Shown here piece after piece: positions 41,401 to 53,048 of a DNA stretch of 64,000 nt (its first letter is position 1; each line of letters opens with the position of its first letter). The DNA comes from Apis mellifera. Its lineage: Eukaryota; Arthropoda; Insecta; Hymenoptera; Apidae. Both the position numbers and the translations under genes were made by a program. Below the pieces are notes generated by a model. The model was not told the origin of the DNA, searched no databases, and saw only the letters and a list, made by a program, of their open reading frames with translations. Location: contig NC_037650.1 in assembly GCF_003254395.2 (NCBI RefSeq), forward strand, positions 3,100,001 through 3,164,000, given 5' to 3'.

Positions 41401-42945
41401 CTCTCTGCGGGTCGGTTGACGCGCAACGTTTCGACCGGCTCGACGATATAACGCCTTGGATTTTATTCAATAACGATGATCGTTAAGGTCGAGGCCCCGA
41501 GGGGGGCGGGTCGCGGCCCTTCCGACATTCGACGCCAGACACGTGCTCTCTCTCTCTCCGCTTTCAACGCCAAACTTCACCGCCAACTTCCTCCTCCAGC
41601 TTATTAACGATGGATCGTCTCCCGATATCCGCCTTTCCATTTCTCCTTTTTGTTTCTTCGTTCCTCGTTAGAACGCATCCTCCAACGCTCTTTTAATTGG
41701 CGGACATCTTGTAACTTGCTGTAATATTTGTTGAAACGTGTCGAAAGAAATTCGGGATGGAATCATATTCGATTAATAATTACGTCTTCTCTTGGCCAAT
41801 CATCTTGTAATAATAATAATAATAATATAAGACTATTTCTCTCGTCGAGGAATCGTTTATTCCTTTTTCCTTTCTTTATTTTCATTCGCGATGCGAAACC
41901 ATCCTCGTTTCGAACGCATCCGTTCGTAATTTCCTCCTTTCTTTTTTTTCACGTAACACAGGAGGGACAGCTCGGATAAAAATACGAAAGGGTATTAGTC
42001 ACTTCGCCCAAGAGGATTTCGCCCCTCCTCTTCTTTTTCGCGTACGTGTGTTAACTCGTTAGATCGGCTAGGAGTGCGCTAAATCACGCGTGATACGAAC
42101 AAACTCGGGGCCCTCGATACGCGAGACCAATTCGCGCGTTCCAACTACCGTATATATCTCTCTCTCTCTCTCTCTTTCCAACTCGTTTCTCTTGCTCGCC
42201 CGCCAGTTTGTGTGTAGTATATCCCGCGCAGCCGCTCCGGGGCGCAGACGTATCAATTAACTCCGGAACTCGACGGCCATCTCGACTAATTTCCATCCAT
42301 TCTCGACATACCTACTCGATGTGCCATGAAATTATCGGCCGATACTCGAGCCGTGCCGTTTCTTTTTCGACGTCCCCTGTACTTTTTTGCCTCTCCAAAA
42401 ACTCTCTTGATTGACGAATCGAAAATATCGAACGAGTGAACAAGAGAGGTGACAGTTTTGAAGGAGTAAGATCTTATAATCGATCAGGAAATTTACGATA
42501 GAAAGATTGGAAAGATATTCGTTTCCAATTTTCTTGCATCGTAACTCAAGAAAATTTCTCAACGGTATACAAGTTGAAATATATTCTCGATAGTCAATGA
42601 GCGGAGGGTGTGACGAAATCTTTGTGAAAGAAAAAAAAAGAAAGAGAGAAAAAGAGACAAGCCTCTCTGTCACGGTTTATCGCGGCGGCGGCAGAAGCGG
42701 ATCCGTTTCGGGCAAAGACAAATGGCTGGGAATGGATCGAAATCGGTCGCGAGCGGAGGGCGACACGGTCGCGTACGAGGTGTTAATCGACTCGGCTCGA
42801 AACGATCGTTTGTCAGATTGGTGAGCGGCCGCGTCCGAGCCTGCTCGTTTCGTTTCCTCGGAACGATTTATGAGCGGCGAGTCGACCATGCGAGTCAACC
42901 GGAAGTCGCGGTGCCCTTTGTTCCCCCGCCTTCTTTCTTACGAAA

Positions 42946-42977
42946 GAGAAGAAGAAGAAGAAGAAGAAGAAGAAGAA
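42946..42977. repeat. (GAA)n microsatellite
   Basis: About ten GAA units in the plus strand. Confidence 0.92.
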
Positions 42978-44149
42978 AGGCACCGTTTATCGCGTTCTTT
43001 CCTCCTCGCCCACGACCCGCTTTATTGAATAGGACGGGGAAAAGGGAACGAATTGAATCCCCATTTCTGACAGTCATCGACGCCAACTTGCTCCTCTCGC
43101 AATTTACATTCTGTCTTTTGATTAAATCTCGTCTTTGAAAAATCGATCTTAAGAATATCTTTGTATTCGCTTCTATTACGAATATTAGAAGAGGAGAGGA
43201 ATTATCTTGGTCGACTTTTTTTAATCTTAGAAATTCTACACTTTTTCCAAATTTCCAACCAGAATTGGACGAATAATTAACGAGTTATTCGATCGGGATT
43301 TTCGTATACAAAATTATCGAAGTAGCTGTTTAATTAAATTTCGATATCTTGGCACATGGATCCGAGAGGATTCGAAGCGATTCAAGCTCCATCAACGCGT
43401 GGCGCGTCGGAACACGTTTGATGTGAAATTTCTGACAGACGGAACGATGCCAGCTAAAGAAACGTCCACCCAGAGACAGTGTTACAGAAATATGATGTAG
43501 CGATTCGAACGAAGTGTCACGCTGCATAAGACCGTGTTATTCGGTTGTTCTAAACATAGTGTTTCGACCGAGAGAAAAACCTTTTCCTCCATCTAATCTA
43601 CGTTGGATAAAAATGGAAGAACTATTCAATAATCCCTCTAGAAATTTTCAAATTTTTCAAAAATTAAATTTGGGAAGATCGTGTAACGAGATTCTTTCTC
43701 TATGGAGAGATTTTTTTGGAAGACGAGATCGACGAAATATCGTAATCGAAACGATGTTGACGAATATAATTCTGGTGGAATGCGATCGGTGAAAGACGAA
43801 CGCGGCTATTGGCGATAATTCGACCGTGAATCGGCGGACTGGCGACTCGCCGTAATTAGTTTAGGCGGCCAGTTCCAATTAGCGTAAATTTCCATTAACC
43901 AAGTTATTATGTCGGACGATGTCGGATTCGATGGCCGGCCAGGAAGAGGAGCCCGTTGCAGCGTAAATGGCTCCCTAAGCGAGTGTCGTATGGACCAACC
44001 AGATACTTTAATGACCCTTAACGATCAACAATTAGCCCGAATCGGACCGGTAACGCTATCAGTTTTGCGTTACAGCTTCGGCCAAATGTGTTTTTCGTGG
44101 TTCGTTAGAACGGATCGATCGATCGTCCCTCCTCTCCTCTCCTGAATTT

Positions 44150-44722
44150 TCTTTTCCTTGAAATATAAGAGGATTGAAAGATAATATTTTGGAAACGGAA
44201 ATTAGAGTTTAGTTTAAGGATGGAAATAATTTTCGATTGTTTAAGGATCGTTTCGTTTATTTTAATCGAGCAATGATAAGCTGTTCCATATTTTTGATGA
44301 AATTTGAAAAATTTTCTTTTAAAATATAAGAGGATTGAAAGATAATATTTTGGAAACGGAAATTAGATGTTTAAGGATGGAAATAATTTTCGATTGTTTA
44401 AGGATCGTTTCGTTTATTTTAATCGAGCAACGATAAGCTGTTCCATATTTTTGATGAAATTTGAATAACTTTCTTTTAAAATATAAGAGGATTGAAAGAT
44501 ATTTTGGAAATTAGATGCTTAAAGAAATAATTTTCGTGTCGTAATTTTCGATTGTTTAAAGATCGTTTTGTTTATTTTATCTGAGCAATGATAAGCTGTT
44601 CCATATTTTTGATTAAATTTGAAAAACTTTCTTTTAAAATAAGAGGATTGAAAGATAATATTTTGAAAATTAGTTTAAGGATGATAAACGACGCTGTTCC
44701 ATATTTTTGATTAAAAGGAATC
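44150..44722. repeat. Four-copy tandem repeat, about 157-bp period
   Basis: GAGGATTGAAAGATA recurs at about 44170, 44331, 44487 and 44643. Each copy continues through AAATAATTTTCGATTGTTTA and GATAAGCTGTTCCATATTTT. Copies 1 and 2 are nearly identical; copies 3 and 4 carry deletions. AT-rich, non-coding. Confidence 0.9.
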
Positions 44723-46165
44723 ATTGTTCCAATAAGTGTAAACTATTTTTTCTAATGGAACATGTATCGAAAATAATTTTCACTCTCAAATATATATTTG
44801 CATCTTAAAGATGATCATAGAATTGTGAATCATCGATGATGATTTAAGACTTAGTAAAAAAGATTTTTTCGAAAACTTGTCCCCAATCCGTAATAAATTG
44901 ACTTTTGGAGAGATTCGGTGTGGCCGTCGTGGAGATTTTTCCACTCGAAAAATCGAAGCTGGAACCGCGCGTGATAATCTGCTCGCTCGTCATGGTCGTC
45001 GGAAAGTTGAAAAGATACCGATGCCTTTCGAAGGTCTGCGCGCGCCTCTTTGGTAACAAGACTCGTGCCGCACTTTCGTGTAGCATAGAACAAGGCGCGC
45101 GCCTTGTATCTCGAGTTCGTGTCGAGTGTATATATATATATATATCTCTCTCTCTCCGTCGAAAACGCGTGTACAGTTTGACGGCTCACGCATGTGTCTC
45201 GTTCGGTGGCCTGGATATAGCGGATCGTCGTTAACCACATGCCCCCAGGTCTCGTTAGCCTCGTTTATTAGGTCGAGCCTCGTATCGGGATCCTACGATA
45301 GGCCTAATCTGTTCGCTCGTTTACTACGCGCCATCGAGATTAGAATTTCCGTTTCCCTACGTAGACAGATTCGCAGATATTAATGCCGCCGTTCCATCGA
45401 TCGAATTTGGGACGAAAATTATTCGACCGAAGAGAAGAGGCTTCCTTTTTTTCGTATAATTTCGGCCGTTTGGCATTGTAATTATTCGCGATTATTATTG
45501 TTTCGAACGATATTATTGAAATAATTTTTGGAAGCAATTTTATTAAGCAAGTGTAATTATTACATTTCGTCATTGTCCAGCAAATGGAAAAACCGAGTGG
45601 AATATCACGAGTGGTAATCGATGAATAAGAAGATGAATGAGAGATCGATAGCAGTTAGATGATCGAGAATATATATTTTTATCGGTACGAGGAGTTTTAT
45701 AATATTTAGAATTCGGGATTTGGAAAATAATTCAGGACTTTTCTCAAGAGGAGGGAGAAGAAGGGTCGGAGTAATAGGAGAAAATGTAGCTTAATTAATT
45801 TTGGTTTGTCGCAATAGAACACGTTGCATCCCTGTTTTATCCGCAAAAGAAACGAAAAAAAAAAAAAAAAAAAAGAAGGAAAAAGGGGGGAAAGAAAGGC
45901 GGGCCGGCTTTTGTAAATATGAAACCATGGTATTCTCGAGAACCAGGTCGAGTCGTTAGTTTCATAAGGTTTGTTAGTGGATCTCGTAGGGTGGCCAAAG
46001 ATACTTGTTGCCGAGACTTTTCGGCCTCTCTGACTCGATTCTGTTCTTCTGGCTTTAGCCGATATTAGAAACCGTGTAAAATTTCAAAGCGTATTGTAAA
46101 TTTATATTGTAAAATATATAATTTGTACGCGAATTTGTATTTGTAATTATATAGTATGCATAATT
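44723..46165. other. Gene-free DNA between repeat islands
   Basis: Nothing recognisable as a gene. A TA run with an adjoining CT run lies at 45128-45155, and a 20-base poly-A at 45855-45874. Confidence 0.45.
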
Positions 46166-46169
46166 TATA

Positions 46170-46785
46170 TATTGTACGTGTGCATTTATTAAATTGTATG
46201 TATGTGTGCATTTATTGTATTGTATGTATATGAATATATATTGTATTGTATGTATGCGTGCATTTATTATACTGTATGTATGCGTGCATTTATTGTATTG
46301 TATATATGCGTGCATTTATTGTATTGTATGTATGCGTGCATTTATGATATTATATGTATGCGTGTATTTATTATACTGTATGTATGCGTGCATTTATTGT
46401 ATTATATATATGCGTGCATTTATTGTATTGTATGTATGCGAGCATTTATGATATTATATGTATGCGTGCATTTATTATACTGTATATATGCGTGCATTTA
46501 TTAAATTGTATGTATGCGTGCATTTATTGTATTGTATGTATGCGTGCATTTATTGTATTGTATGTATGCGTGCATTTACTGTATTGTATGTATGCGTTCA
46601 TTTACTGTATTGTATGTATGCGTGCATTTATTGTATTGTATGTATGCGTGCATTTATTATATTGTATGTATGCGTGCATTTATGATATTATATGTATGCG
46701 TGCATTTATTATACTGTATGTATGCGTGCATTTATTGTATTGTATATATGTATGCATTTATTGTATTCTATGTATAAATATATAT
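46170..46785. repeat. 26-bp minisatellite, 23 copies
   Basis: The unit is TGCGTGCATTTATTGTATTG followed by TATGTA. CATTTAT or a close variant falls every 26 bases from 46183 to 46755, which gives 23 copies with no indels. Copies vary at a few positions (TATTG, TATTA, TGATA; GTATGT versus GTATAT). Since 26 is not a multiple of 3 and the unit has no stop in most frame positions, all plus-strand frames stay open. The resulting Tyr/Ile/Cys-rich open frames of up to 144 codons are products of the repeat, not genes. Confidence 0.96.
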
Positions 46786-47209
46786 TAAGTATATGTGTAA
46801 CTTGTATTGTAACAAAATTATATTTATAATAGGAAATTTTTGTATTTCTTATTAATTACACGATATTTTTATTATATTATATATATTACTATATAATTTA
46901 TGTTATATTGCATATATTATATAAAAATAATAAGATTATTGTAATTCATTGTATTACATTGCAATCAATAAAAATATTTGCAATAAATAATTAAGCTTTT
47001 TCATTTTAAAAAACCTCAAATCCCAAACATAAAAAAAAAACCACATATCCTTATCTCCTATAGATTTAAGAAAAATGTTAAAAAATGCTAAAAAGAAATC
47101 AATAGATTTAAAAGATAAATAAGGAGAAAGGTAAGTAAAAAAAAAGTAAGTATTCAAATAAATTAATTACAAAAAATCAATGTTGAAGAAAATACAGTAA
47201 AAATATTGA
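46786..47209. other. AT-rich spacer
   Basis: Very AT-rich DNA without a recognisable gene, between the 26-bp array and the 90-bp/367-bp array. Confidence 0.5.
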
Positions 47210-47277
47210 ATACGTATTAGGAGAACATAACTTGATAGGAGATCTTTGGCGGAATTTTTGAAATCCTGAACTCGAGA
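47210..47277. repeat. Left flanking copy of 90-bp repeat
   Basis: Contains TTAGGAGAACATAACTTG, GGAGATCTTTGGCGGAATTT and TTGAAATCCTGAACTCGAG, the same order as the right flanking copies at 49057-49372. Confidence 0.8.
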
Positions 47278-49056
47278 AAAATTTTTGGCCAAAAATTCGA
47301 CTTTGTATTAAGAGAACATGATATGACAGGAGGTCGACCTCCTACAAATTTTTAATTTTTGCTATATCTTTTAAACTATTGGTTTTTCGCTATAAGTGGG
47401 TTAATACTTTTTTATGGGAAATTTTATGCTCTATCGATTGGCGCAATAAAAAATACATGTTATCAGTAAAAAAAACAAAGTTGGTAAAAAAGCTCCTTAT
47501 TGGTCAACGTACTAAAAAACTAAGAGCGTCATGATATAGCCCTTTCGAAACCAATCAACTTTTATTTGAAACATTTTTTAATATTCTGAATAATAAGCGA
47601 GATATTAAAAAAAAGGTAGAAAGGAAATTTCGGCGACCGAAGAAAAATTTTTGGCCAAAAATTCGATTTTGTATTAGGAGAACATGATATGACAGGAGGT
47701 CGACCTCCTACAAATTTTTAATTTTTGCTATATCTTTTAAACTATTGGTTTTTCGCTATAAGTGGGTTAATACTTTTTTATGGGAAATTTTATGCTCTAT
47801 CGATTGGCGCAATAAAAAATACATGTTATCAGTAAAAAAAACAAAGTTGTGGTAAAAAAGCTCCTTATTGGTCAACGCACTAAAAAACTAAGAGCGTCAT
47901 GATATAGTCCTTTCGAAACCAATCAACTTTTATTTGAAACATTTTTTAATATTCTGAATAATAAGCGAGATATTAAAAAAAAGGTAGAAAGGAAATTTCG
48001 GCGACCGAAGAAAAATTTTTGGCCAAAAATTCGACTTTGTATTAGGAGAACATGATATGACAGGAGGTCGACCTCCTACAAATTTTTAATTTTTGCTATA
48101 TCTTTTAAACTATTGGTTTTTCGCTATAAGTGGGTTAATACTTTTTTATGGGAAATTTTATGCTCTATCGATTGGCGCAATAAAAATACATGTTATCAGT
48201 AAAAAAAACAAAGTTGTGGTAAAAAAGCTCCTTATTGGTCAACGTACTAAAAAACTAAGAGCGTCATGATATAGCCCTTTCGAAACCAATCAACTTTTAT
48301 TTGAAACATTTTTTAATATTCTGAATAATAAGCGAGATATTAAAAAAAAGGTAGAAAGGAAATTTCGGCGACCGAAGAAAAATTTTTGGCCAAAAATTCG
48401 ACTTTGTATTAGGAGAACATGATATGACAGGAGGTCGACCTCCTACAAATTTTTAATTTTTGCTATATCTTTTAAACTATTGGTTTTTCGCTATAAGTGG
48501 GTTAATACTTTTTTATGGGAAATTTTATGCTCTATCGATTGGCGCAATAAAAAATACATGTTATCAGTAAAAAAAACAAAGTTGTGGTAAAAAAGCTCCT
48601 TATTGGTCAACGTACTAAAAAACTAAGAGCGTCATGATATAGCCCTTTCGAAACCAATCAACTTTTATTTGAAACATTTTTTAATATTCTGAATAATAAG
48701 CGAGATATTAAAAAAAAGGTAGAAAGGAAATTTCGGCGACCGAAGAAAAATTTTTGGCCAAAAATTCGACTTTGTATTAGGAGAACATGATATGACAGGA
48801 GGTCGACCTCCTACAAATTTTTAATTTTTGCTATATCTTTTAAACTATTGGTTTTTCGCTATAAGTGGGTTAATACTTTTTTATGGGAAATTTTATGCTC
48901 TATCGATTGGCGCAATAAAAAATACATGTTATCAGTAAAAAAAACAAAGTTGTGGTAAAAAAGCTCCTTATTGGTCAACGTACTAAAAAACTAAGAGCGT
49001 CATAATATAGCCCTTTCGAAACCAATCAACTTTTATTTGAAACATTTTTTAATATT
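47278..49056. repeat. Tandem satellite, five copies of an about 367-bp unit
   Basis: The word GACAGGAGGTCGACCTCC starts at 47325, 47691, 48059, 48426 and 48794, spacings of 366, 368, 367 and 368 bp. The copies are almost identical; visible differences are single substitutions and one- or two-base indels (GTTGGT versus GTTGTGGT, poly-A length). The fifth copy breaks off at about 49056. Each unit starts and ends with sequence shared with a flanking 90-bp repeat (TTTTTGGCCAAAAATTCGAC, TTTGTATTAGGAGAA) and carries an internal segment of about 300 bp not found in the flanks. No stop-free frame of note exists in the unit. High identity points to recent amplification or homogenisation. Confidence 0.96.
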
Positions 49057-49372
49057 CCACGTTGTATTAGGAGAATATAAGTTTAAATGTGGTATTTGAT
49101 GGAATTTTTGATGTCCTGAATTCGTTCAAAATTTTTAGCCGAAAGTACCACTTTGTATTAGGAGAATATAACTTGGTAGGAGGTATTTGCGGAATTTTTG
49201 AAATCCTGGACTCAAGCAAAATTTTTGGCCGAAATTGCCACTTTGTATTAGGAGAATATAACTTGGTAGGAGGTCTTTGGCGCAACTTTTGAAATCTTGA
49301 ACTCGTGCAAAATTTTTGGCCAAAAATGTCCCTTTATATTAGGAGAATATAATTTGGTAGGAGGTATTTGGC
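49057..49372. repeat. 90-bp tandem repeat, about 3.5 copies
   Basis: GTATTAGGAGAATATAA recurs near 49064, 49155, 49246 and 49337, about 91 bp apart. Each copy is followed by GGAATTTTTGAAATCCTG-like sequence and AAAATTTTTGGCC. Copies are more diverged from each other than those of the neighbouring 367-bp array. Confidence 0.9.
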
Positions 49373-49735
49373 ACTATTTTTCCTGGTATTTTGGTAATTC
49401 TTGGATTTTCTTTAAATTTTTATATTTTTTAAATTTTTTGAACTAGATTGAAATTTTTTGTGACAAATTTATCTATAATTATTTAATTTACTTACCTTTT
49501 GATACTTATCCTTATGTTTTTCTTTTTTTCTGGGCTTTCTGCTATCAGAAGTGTATTTTTTAACAGTTTACTTCAGTTTAATTCTAAGAGACTGTATCAA
49601 TATATATAAAATGGATGAGGATAAGGAGGTAAGAGATACAGGATTTAAAAAAGTAGATGATTAGTAATGCTGAAGCTGAGAAATAAGAATGTAGGAGTAA
49701 ATGGACTAGATGGAAAGTGTATCGAATAGGGGAAA
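49373..49735. other. AT-rich spacer
   Basis: AT-rich DNA with no gene or repeat that I recognise. Confidence 0.4.
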
Positions 49736-49736
49736 T

Positions 49737-50095
49737 ATGGGATATAAGGAATGTGGAAGAAGAAGGTTTAAATAACAAACACATTTAATTATTAGAAAAT
49801 AGTTTTTATTGAACTATATATGATACAATTGTTTTTACAAATTTGTACATTTTTTTTCTACATTTTTTCGAAGTGATTGGACAAGGGAAAGGAATATTGG
49901 AAAGGGATGTAAGGGAAAAAATAAGGGATGTGGTAGGAGGAGGTTTAAATAACGAACGCATTTATTAATGAAAAAATAGTTTTTATTGAAGTATATATGA
50001 TACAATTTTTTTTACAAATTTGTACATTCTTTCTACATTTTTTTGAAGTAATTGGACTTAGGAAAAGGAATATTGCGGAAGGATATTAATAAAAT
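49737..50095. repeat. 177-bp tandem duplication
   Basis: GTTTAAATAAC occurs at 49766 and 49943. The following TAGTTTTTATTGAA, TATATATGATACAATT and ACAAATTTGTACATT blocks are repeated in the same order. The two copies differ by scattered substitutions and short indels. Confidence 0.88.
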
Positions 50096-51733
50096 CAATT
50101 TGTTTTTAATGCTACATTTTTTCAAATAACATAAAATTTACTCCGTAAATGATTTCACGTGATAAAATAATATAATGATATAAATGTTCGTTTCGTTTCT
50201 AAGATCTTATCTTTCACTAATTCGCGATAAATATATTGCCAATATTTACCTTTCCAATTCGATCGAAATTTCCTCGAATTCTTCTTATCCGAGATGTATT
50301 CCTTATTAGAGTTTCTTCTTTATTTTTTCCCTGGATGCGATCCAAACACGAATAAATCTCGCACACACACACACATATATATATTCTTAACGACGCAATC
50401 CGGGAGCGGCGAGAGACGAAGGAAGCGCGGAGTGAATGGGTGCGCGCGTACAGATGACGGTGGAATGGCGTTCCGCTGTTATCCGAAGGGTGGGACGGCG
50501 CGGCGGAGTTGGCGTAGTAAAGACGCGATGATCCGTCCTCCGCGGCGGAGGAGAAGGAGGAGGAGAACAGGAGGGTGGCTGGTACCGTGGGGGGTCGCAA
50601 ATTGAATAACAAACGTTCACCCTCGTTGGTTAAATCACCGAAAAAGCCATCCCCCGTCCTCGTGTAGACAGCTCCACGTTAACCGCACCCCCCGTGGAAT
50701 GTGGCGTCTCGAGCACCCCCTCCTCCTCCTCGTCCTTCATCCGTCCAACGCTTTGCATAACGATCTTGTTCCGTAATCTCTGCCATATTGATTCGATTTA
50801 GAGCGTGCACCGTGGTAAAAAAAGGACGGGGATCGTTTCTCCTCGCTTTTTCTCCTCGAATCCCCCACCTTGTCCTCCTCTCTGAAAAGGAAGAGAACGA
50901 GAAGTACGTACCCGTGTGCCACGCGGTTCTTTTTCCTTTTTCATCCGTCCAACGCTCTCCCCATCGAAAAAAACGGGGAAAAAAAAAAAAAAAAAATTAG
51001 AAAAAGAAATCGGATTCGTGTACCTTCTTTTCAACGGGCCGCGCGATTAAAAGGGAATTACCTTACGCACGTTGCACGCATGGAGGCCGAGGGTAATTAA
51101 ATTTATCGAAGCCTATATGCCGCCGCACGTCGCGTACACGCGTCATTATTTAGGCATTAGGCGGAGGAAAGGGTCCGGCCGGGAGTCTCGTTGCCGCCGA
51201 GTCATCCTCGGTAATAACGAAGCCGAGCGCTCGGCCGATACCGCGGCCTTTGGACTGCTTTCGAAAGAAAATAGGCCAACAGGAGCGCGTTATATGTGGT
51301 ATAGTCGTCGGGGAGGTGGATGGATAAAAAGCCTTTTCGGGTTAATCACGTCGAGGAGAGGCGCGGCAACGCCGATCTCGTTCGCGAACCGACAAAGGAG
51401 GCGGTTAATAAATAATTTTGATGCAAAGTGCACGCGTACGCTTGACGATTGATTTCTCCCGTCTCGTCCCGTATGTCTCTCGACCGAGCACGCGAGCGAA
51501 TCGAGATGAACTAACTTCGTCCCGTTATTATTATCGAGTGGATCCGATCCAATGTTATGTCCCGTCACCGAGGAAGCGAAAGAATTCAAGCGGGATTCAA
51601 TAGAGGGATGGGCCGAAAGAAGTTGAAAGAAATCGAGGGATGACAGACGGTTTAGTATTGAGAGCACGAAAGAACGGTTAGAGAGAGAAAGAGAGAGAGA
51701 GAGAGAATCACACGATTACTCACAAAAGCATCG

Positions 51734-51739
51734 TTTATT
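51734..51739 (-). terminator. Possible polyadenylation signal for the Sp gene
   Basis: AATAAA on the minus strand, downstream of the Sp stop codons. It would imply a 3'UTR of 1.3-1.7 kb. The hexamer is common in AT-rich DNA, so this is only a candidate. Confidence 0.2.
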
Positions 51740-52554
51740 TTCCTTTTTATCTCTCTTAAAATGAATTTATAATTTTTTATAATAATACATCAATAATAAT
51801 TATTAATAATAATTAATGATAATAATTGATTAATTATCCAATTAATTAATTAATTAATTAATCCATAATAATTAATCCATAATATAGCGATATCCAAGAT
51901 CCAGAAAAAAGGGGAGCAGATCGACGGCGTGCGATGAATCTGGTTTTCGTCAACGAGAAACAATTTTTCATTCGTTTCAAAGTATGCGACGGAAAGCGAA
52001 TAATATTTGAATCCAAGTTTCTCGAATCGTATCCGAAATCCAGATTTTCCACGTTTTCGAACCTGCTGCGGAGGGAAATCCGGATGCTGTATATATATGT
52101 ATATATATACACGCGATTTCTGCGTCTACACGCGGCCGCGTTCGGCCGAGTCGGGGGAGGGGGATTTCCTCGTCGCACGCATTTCTCTCCGAAATATCGG
52201 GAGAGGGAGTGGGAGAGAGTGAGAGAGAAAGAGAGAGAGAGAGAGAAAGAGAAAAAGAGACGAAACGCGAGAGAACGACACGACAACCCGACGACGACGA
52301 CCGCGTCCCGTTCGTTTTTCATCGATCTTCTCTTCTCTTCTCTTCTCTTTTCTTTTCTTCTCGCGCGCGTATGTATATGTGTGTGTATGTATGTATGTAT
52401 GTATAGGTGTATGTGTGTGTAACAACTACTTAGGTGTCATCGGTGTATGGTACAGCGCGACAGTGCGTTTGTATATCTAACTTCTTTTTTTTTCTTCTTC
52501 TTCTTCCTCTTCTTCTTTACACCGCTTAACAAATTAAACCGCATAATTAATGCA

Positions 52555-52652
52555 ATAATAATAATAATAATAATAATAATTATAATAATAATTATAATAA
52601 TTATAATAATAATAATTAAAATAATAATAATAATAATAATAATAATAATTAT
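52555..52652. repeat. (AAT)n microsatellite
   Basis: About 100 bases of AAT/ATA units with a few AATT interruptions. Confidence 0.95.
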
Positions 52653-52905
52653 ATCTTTTTCTCACGCGCTATGTATAAGTATTTACAAGTATCGACGGTA
52701 AGTGGATTCGAGTGCGTGGGACGGGCTCGAATCTTTCCGAGAGAGGAGGGAAAGGGAGAGGGAGGGAAAGAGGGCAGGACGAGAGAAAGAGAAAGAGAGA
52801 AAGAGATCGACTGTACAGCGCGTTACACTGTACTACGCTCGACGAGGAGAGAGAGAATCGGCATCGATCGAAAGTCGAAATACATTTGCGTGCAAGATTC
52901 GCACC

Positions 52906-52947
52906 CGATTCGATTCGATTCGATTCGATTCGATTCGATTCGATTCG
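52906..52947. repeat. (CGATT)n microsatellite
   Basis: About eight perfect CGATT units, possibly inside the transcribed 3' region of the Sp gene. Confidence 0.95.
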
Positions 52948-53048
52948 ACGGGAGAGGTGGGTGGGCGGAAGAGGAATCGCTGCCGCGAAAGAAAACAAGA
53001 GAGAAAGAAAGAGAGAGAGAGATGGTGGACGAGACGCGACGCGTCAAC

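Larger units (their letters stand above)
26046..44145. other. Large gene-free interval with microsatellites
   Basis: I see no credible coding exon, RNA gene or transposon in these 18 kb. It holds GA/CT tracts (29769-29783, 35690-35716, 39769-39782, 42159-42174), GGAA (35400-35427), GGA (38420-38446), GAA (42946-42977), TA runs (34548-34575) and AT-rich patches around 30.95-31.1 kb and 35.9-36.4 kb. The longest open frame is 308 codons at 36770-37696 (minus). It overlaps several other long frames, contains repeat-derived His/Thr/Tyr runs and has no domain I recognise, so I do not call it a gene. Confidence 0.45.
50096..53040. other. Gene-free DNA, probably including the 3'UTR of the Sp gene
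   Basis: No separate gene is seen. The right part lies downstream of the minus-strand Sp gene. It holds a poly-A at about 50980-50996, a (GA)n tract near 51680-51706, the AATTAATTAATTAATT run near 51840-51862, another GA tract (52215-52250), a TTCTC run (52328-52365), a TG/TATG run (52370-52415), (AAT)n (52555-52652) and (CGATT)n (52906-52947). Confidence 0.45.

Noticed and set aside
45855..45874. 20-base poly-A as a sign of a retrogene or SINE tail
   Set aside because: No coding sequence or target-site duplication is visible upstream; similar poly-A runs are common in this DNA.
46194..46788. Tyr/Ile/Cys-rich repeat proteins in several frames
   Set aside because: Fully explained by the 26-bp minisatellite.
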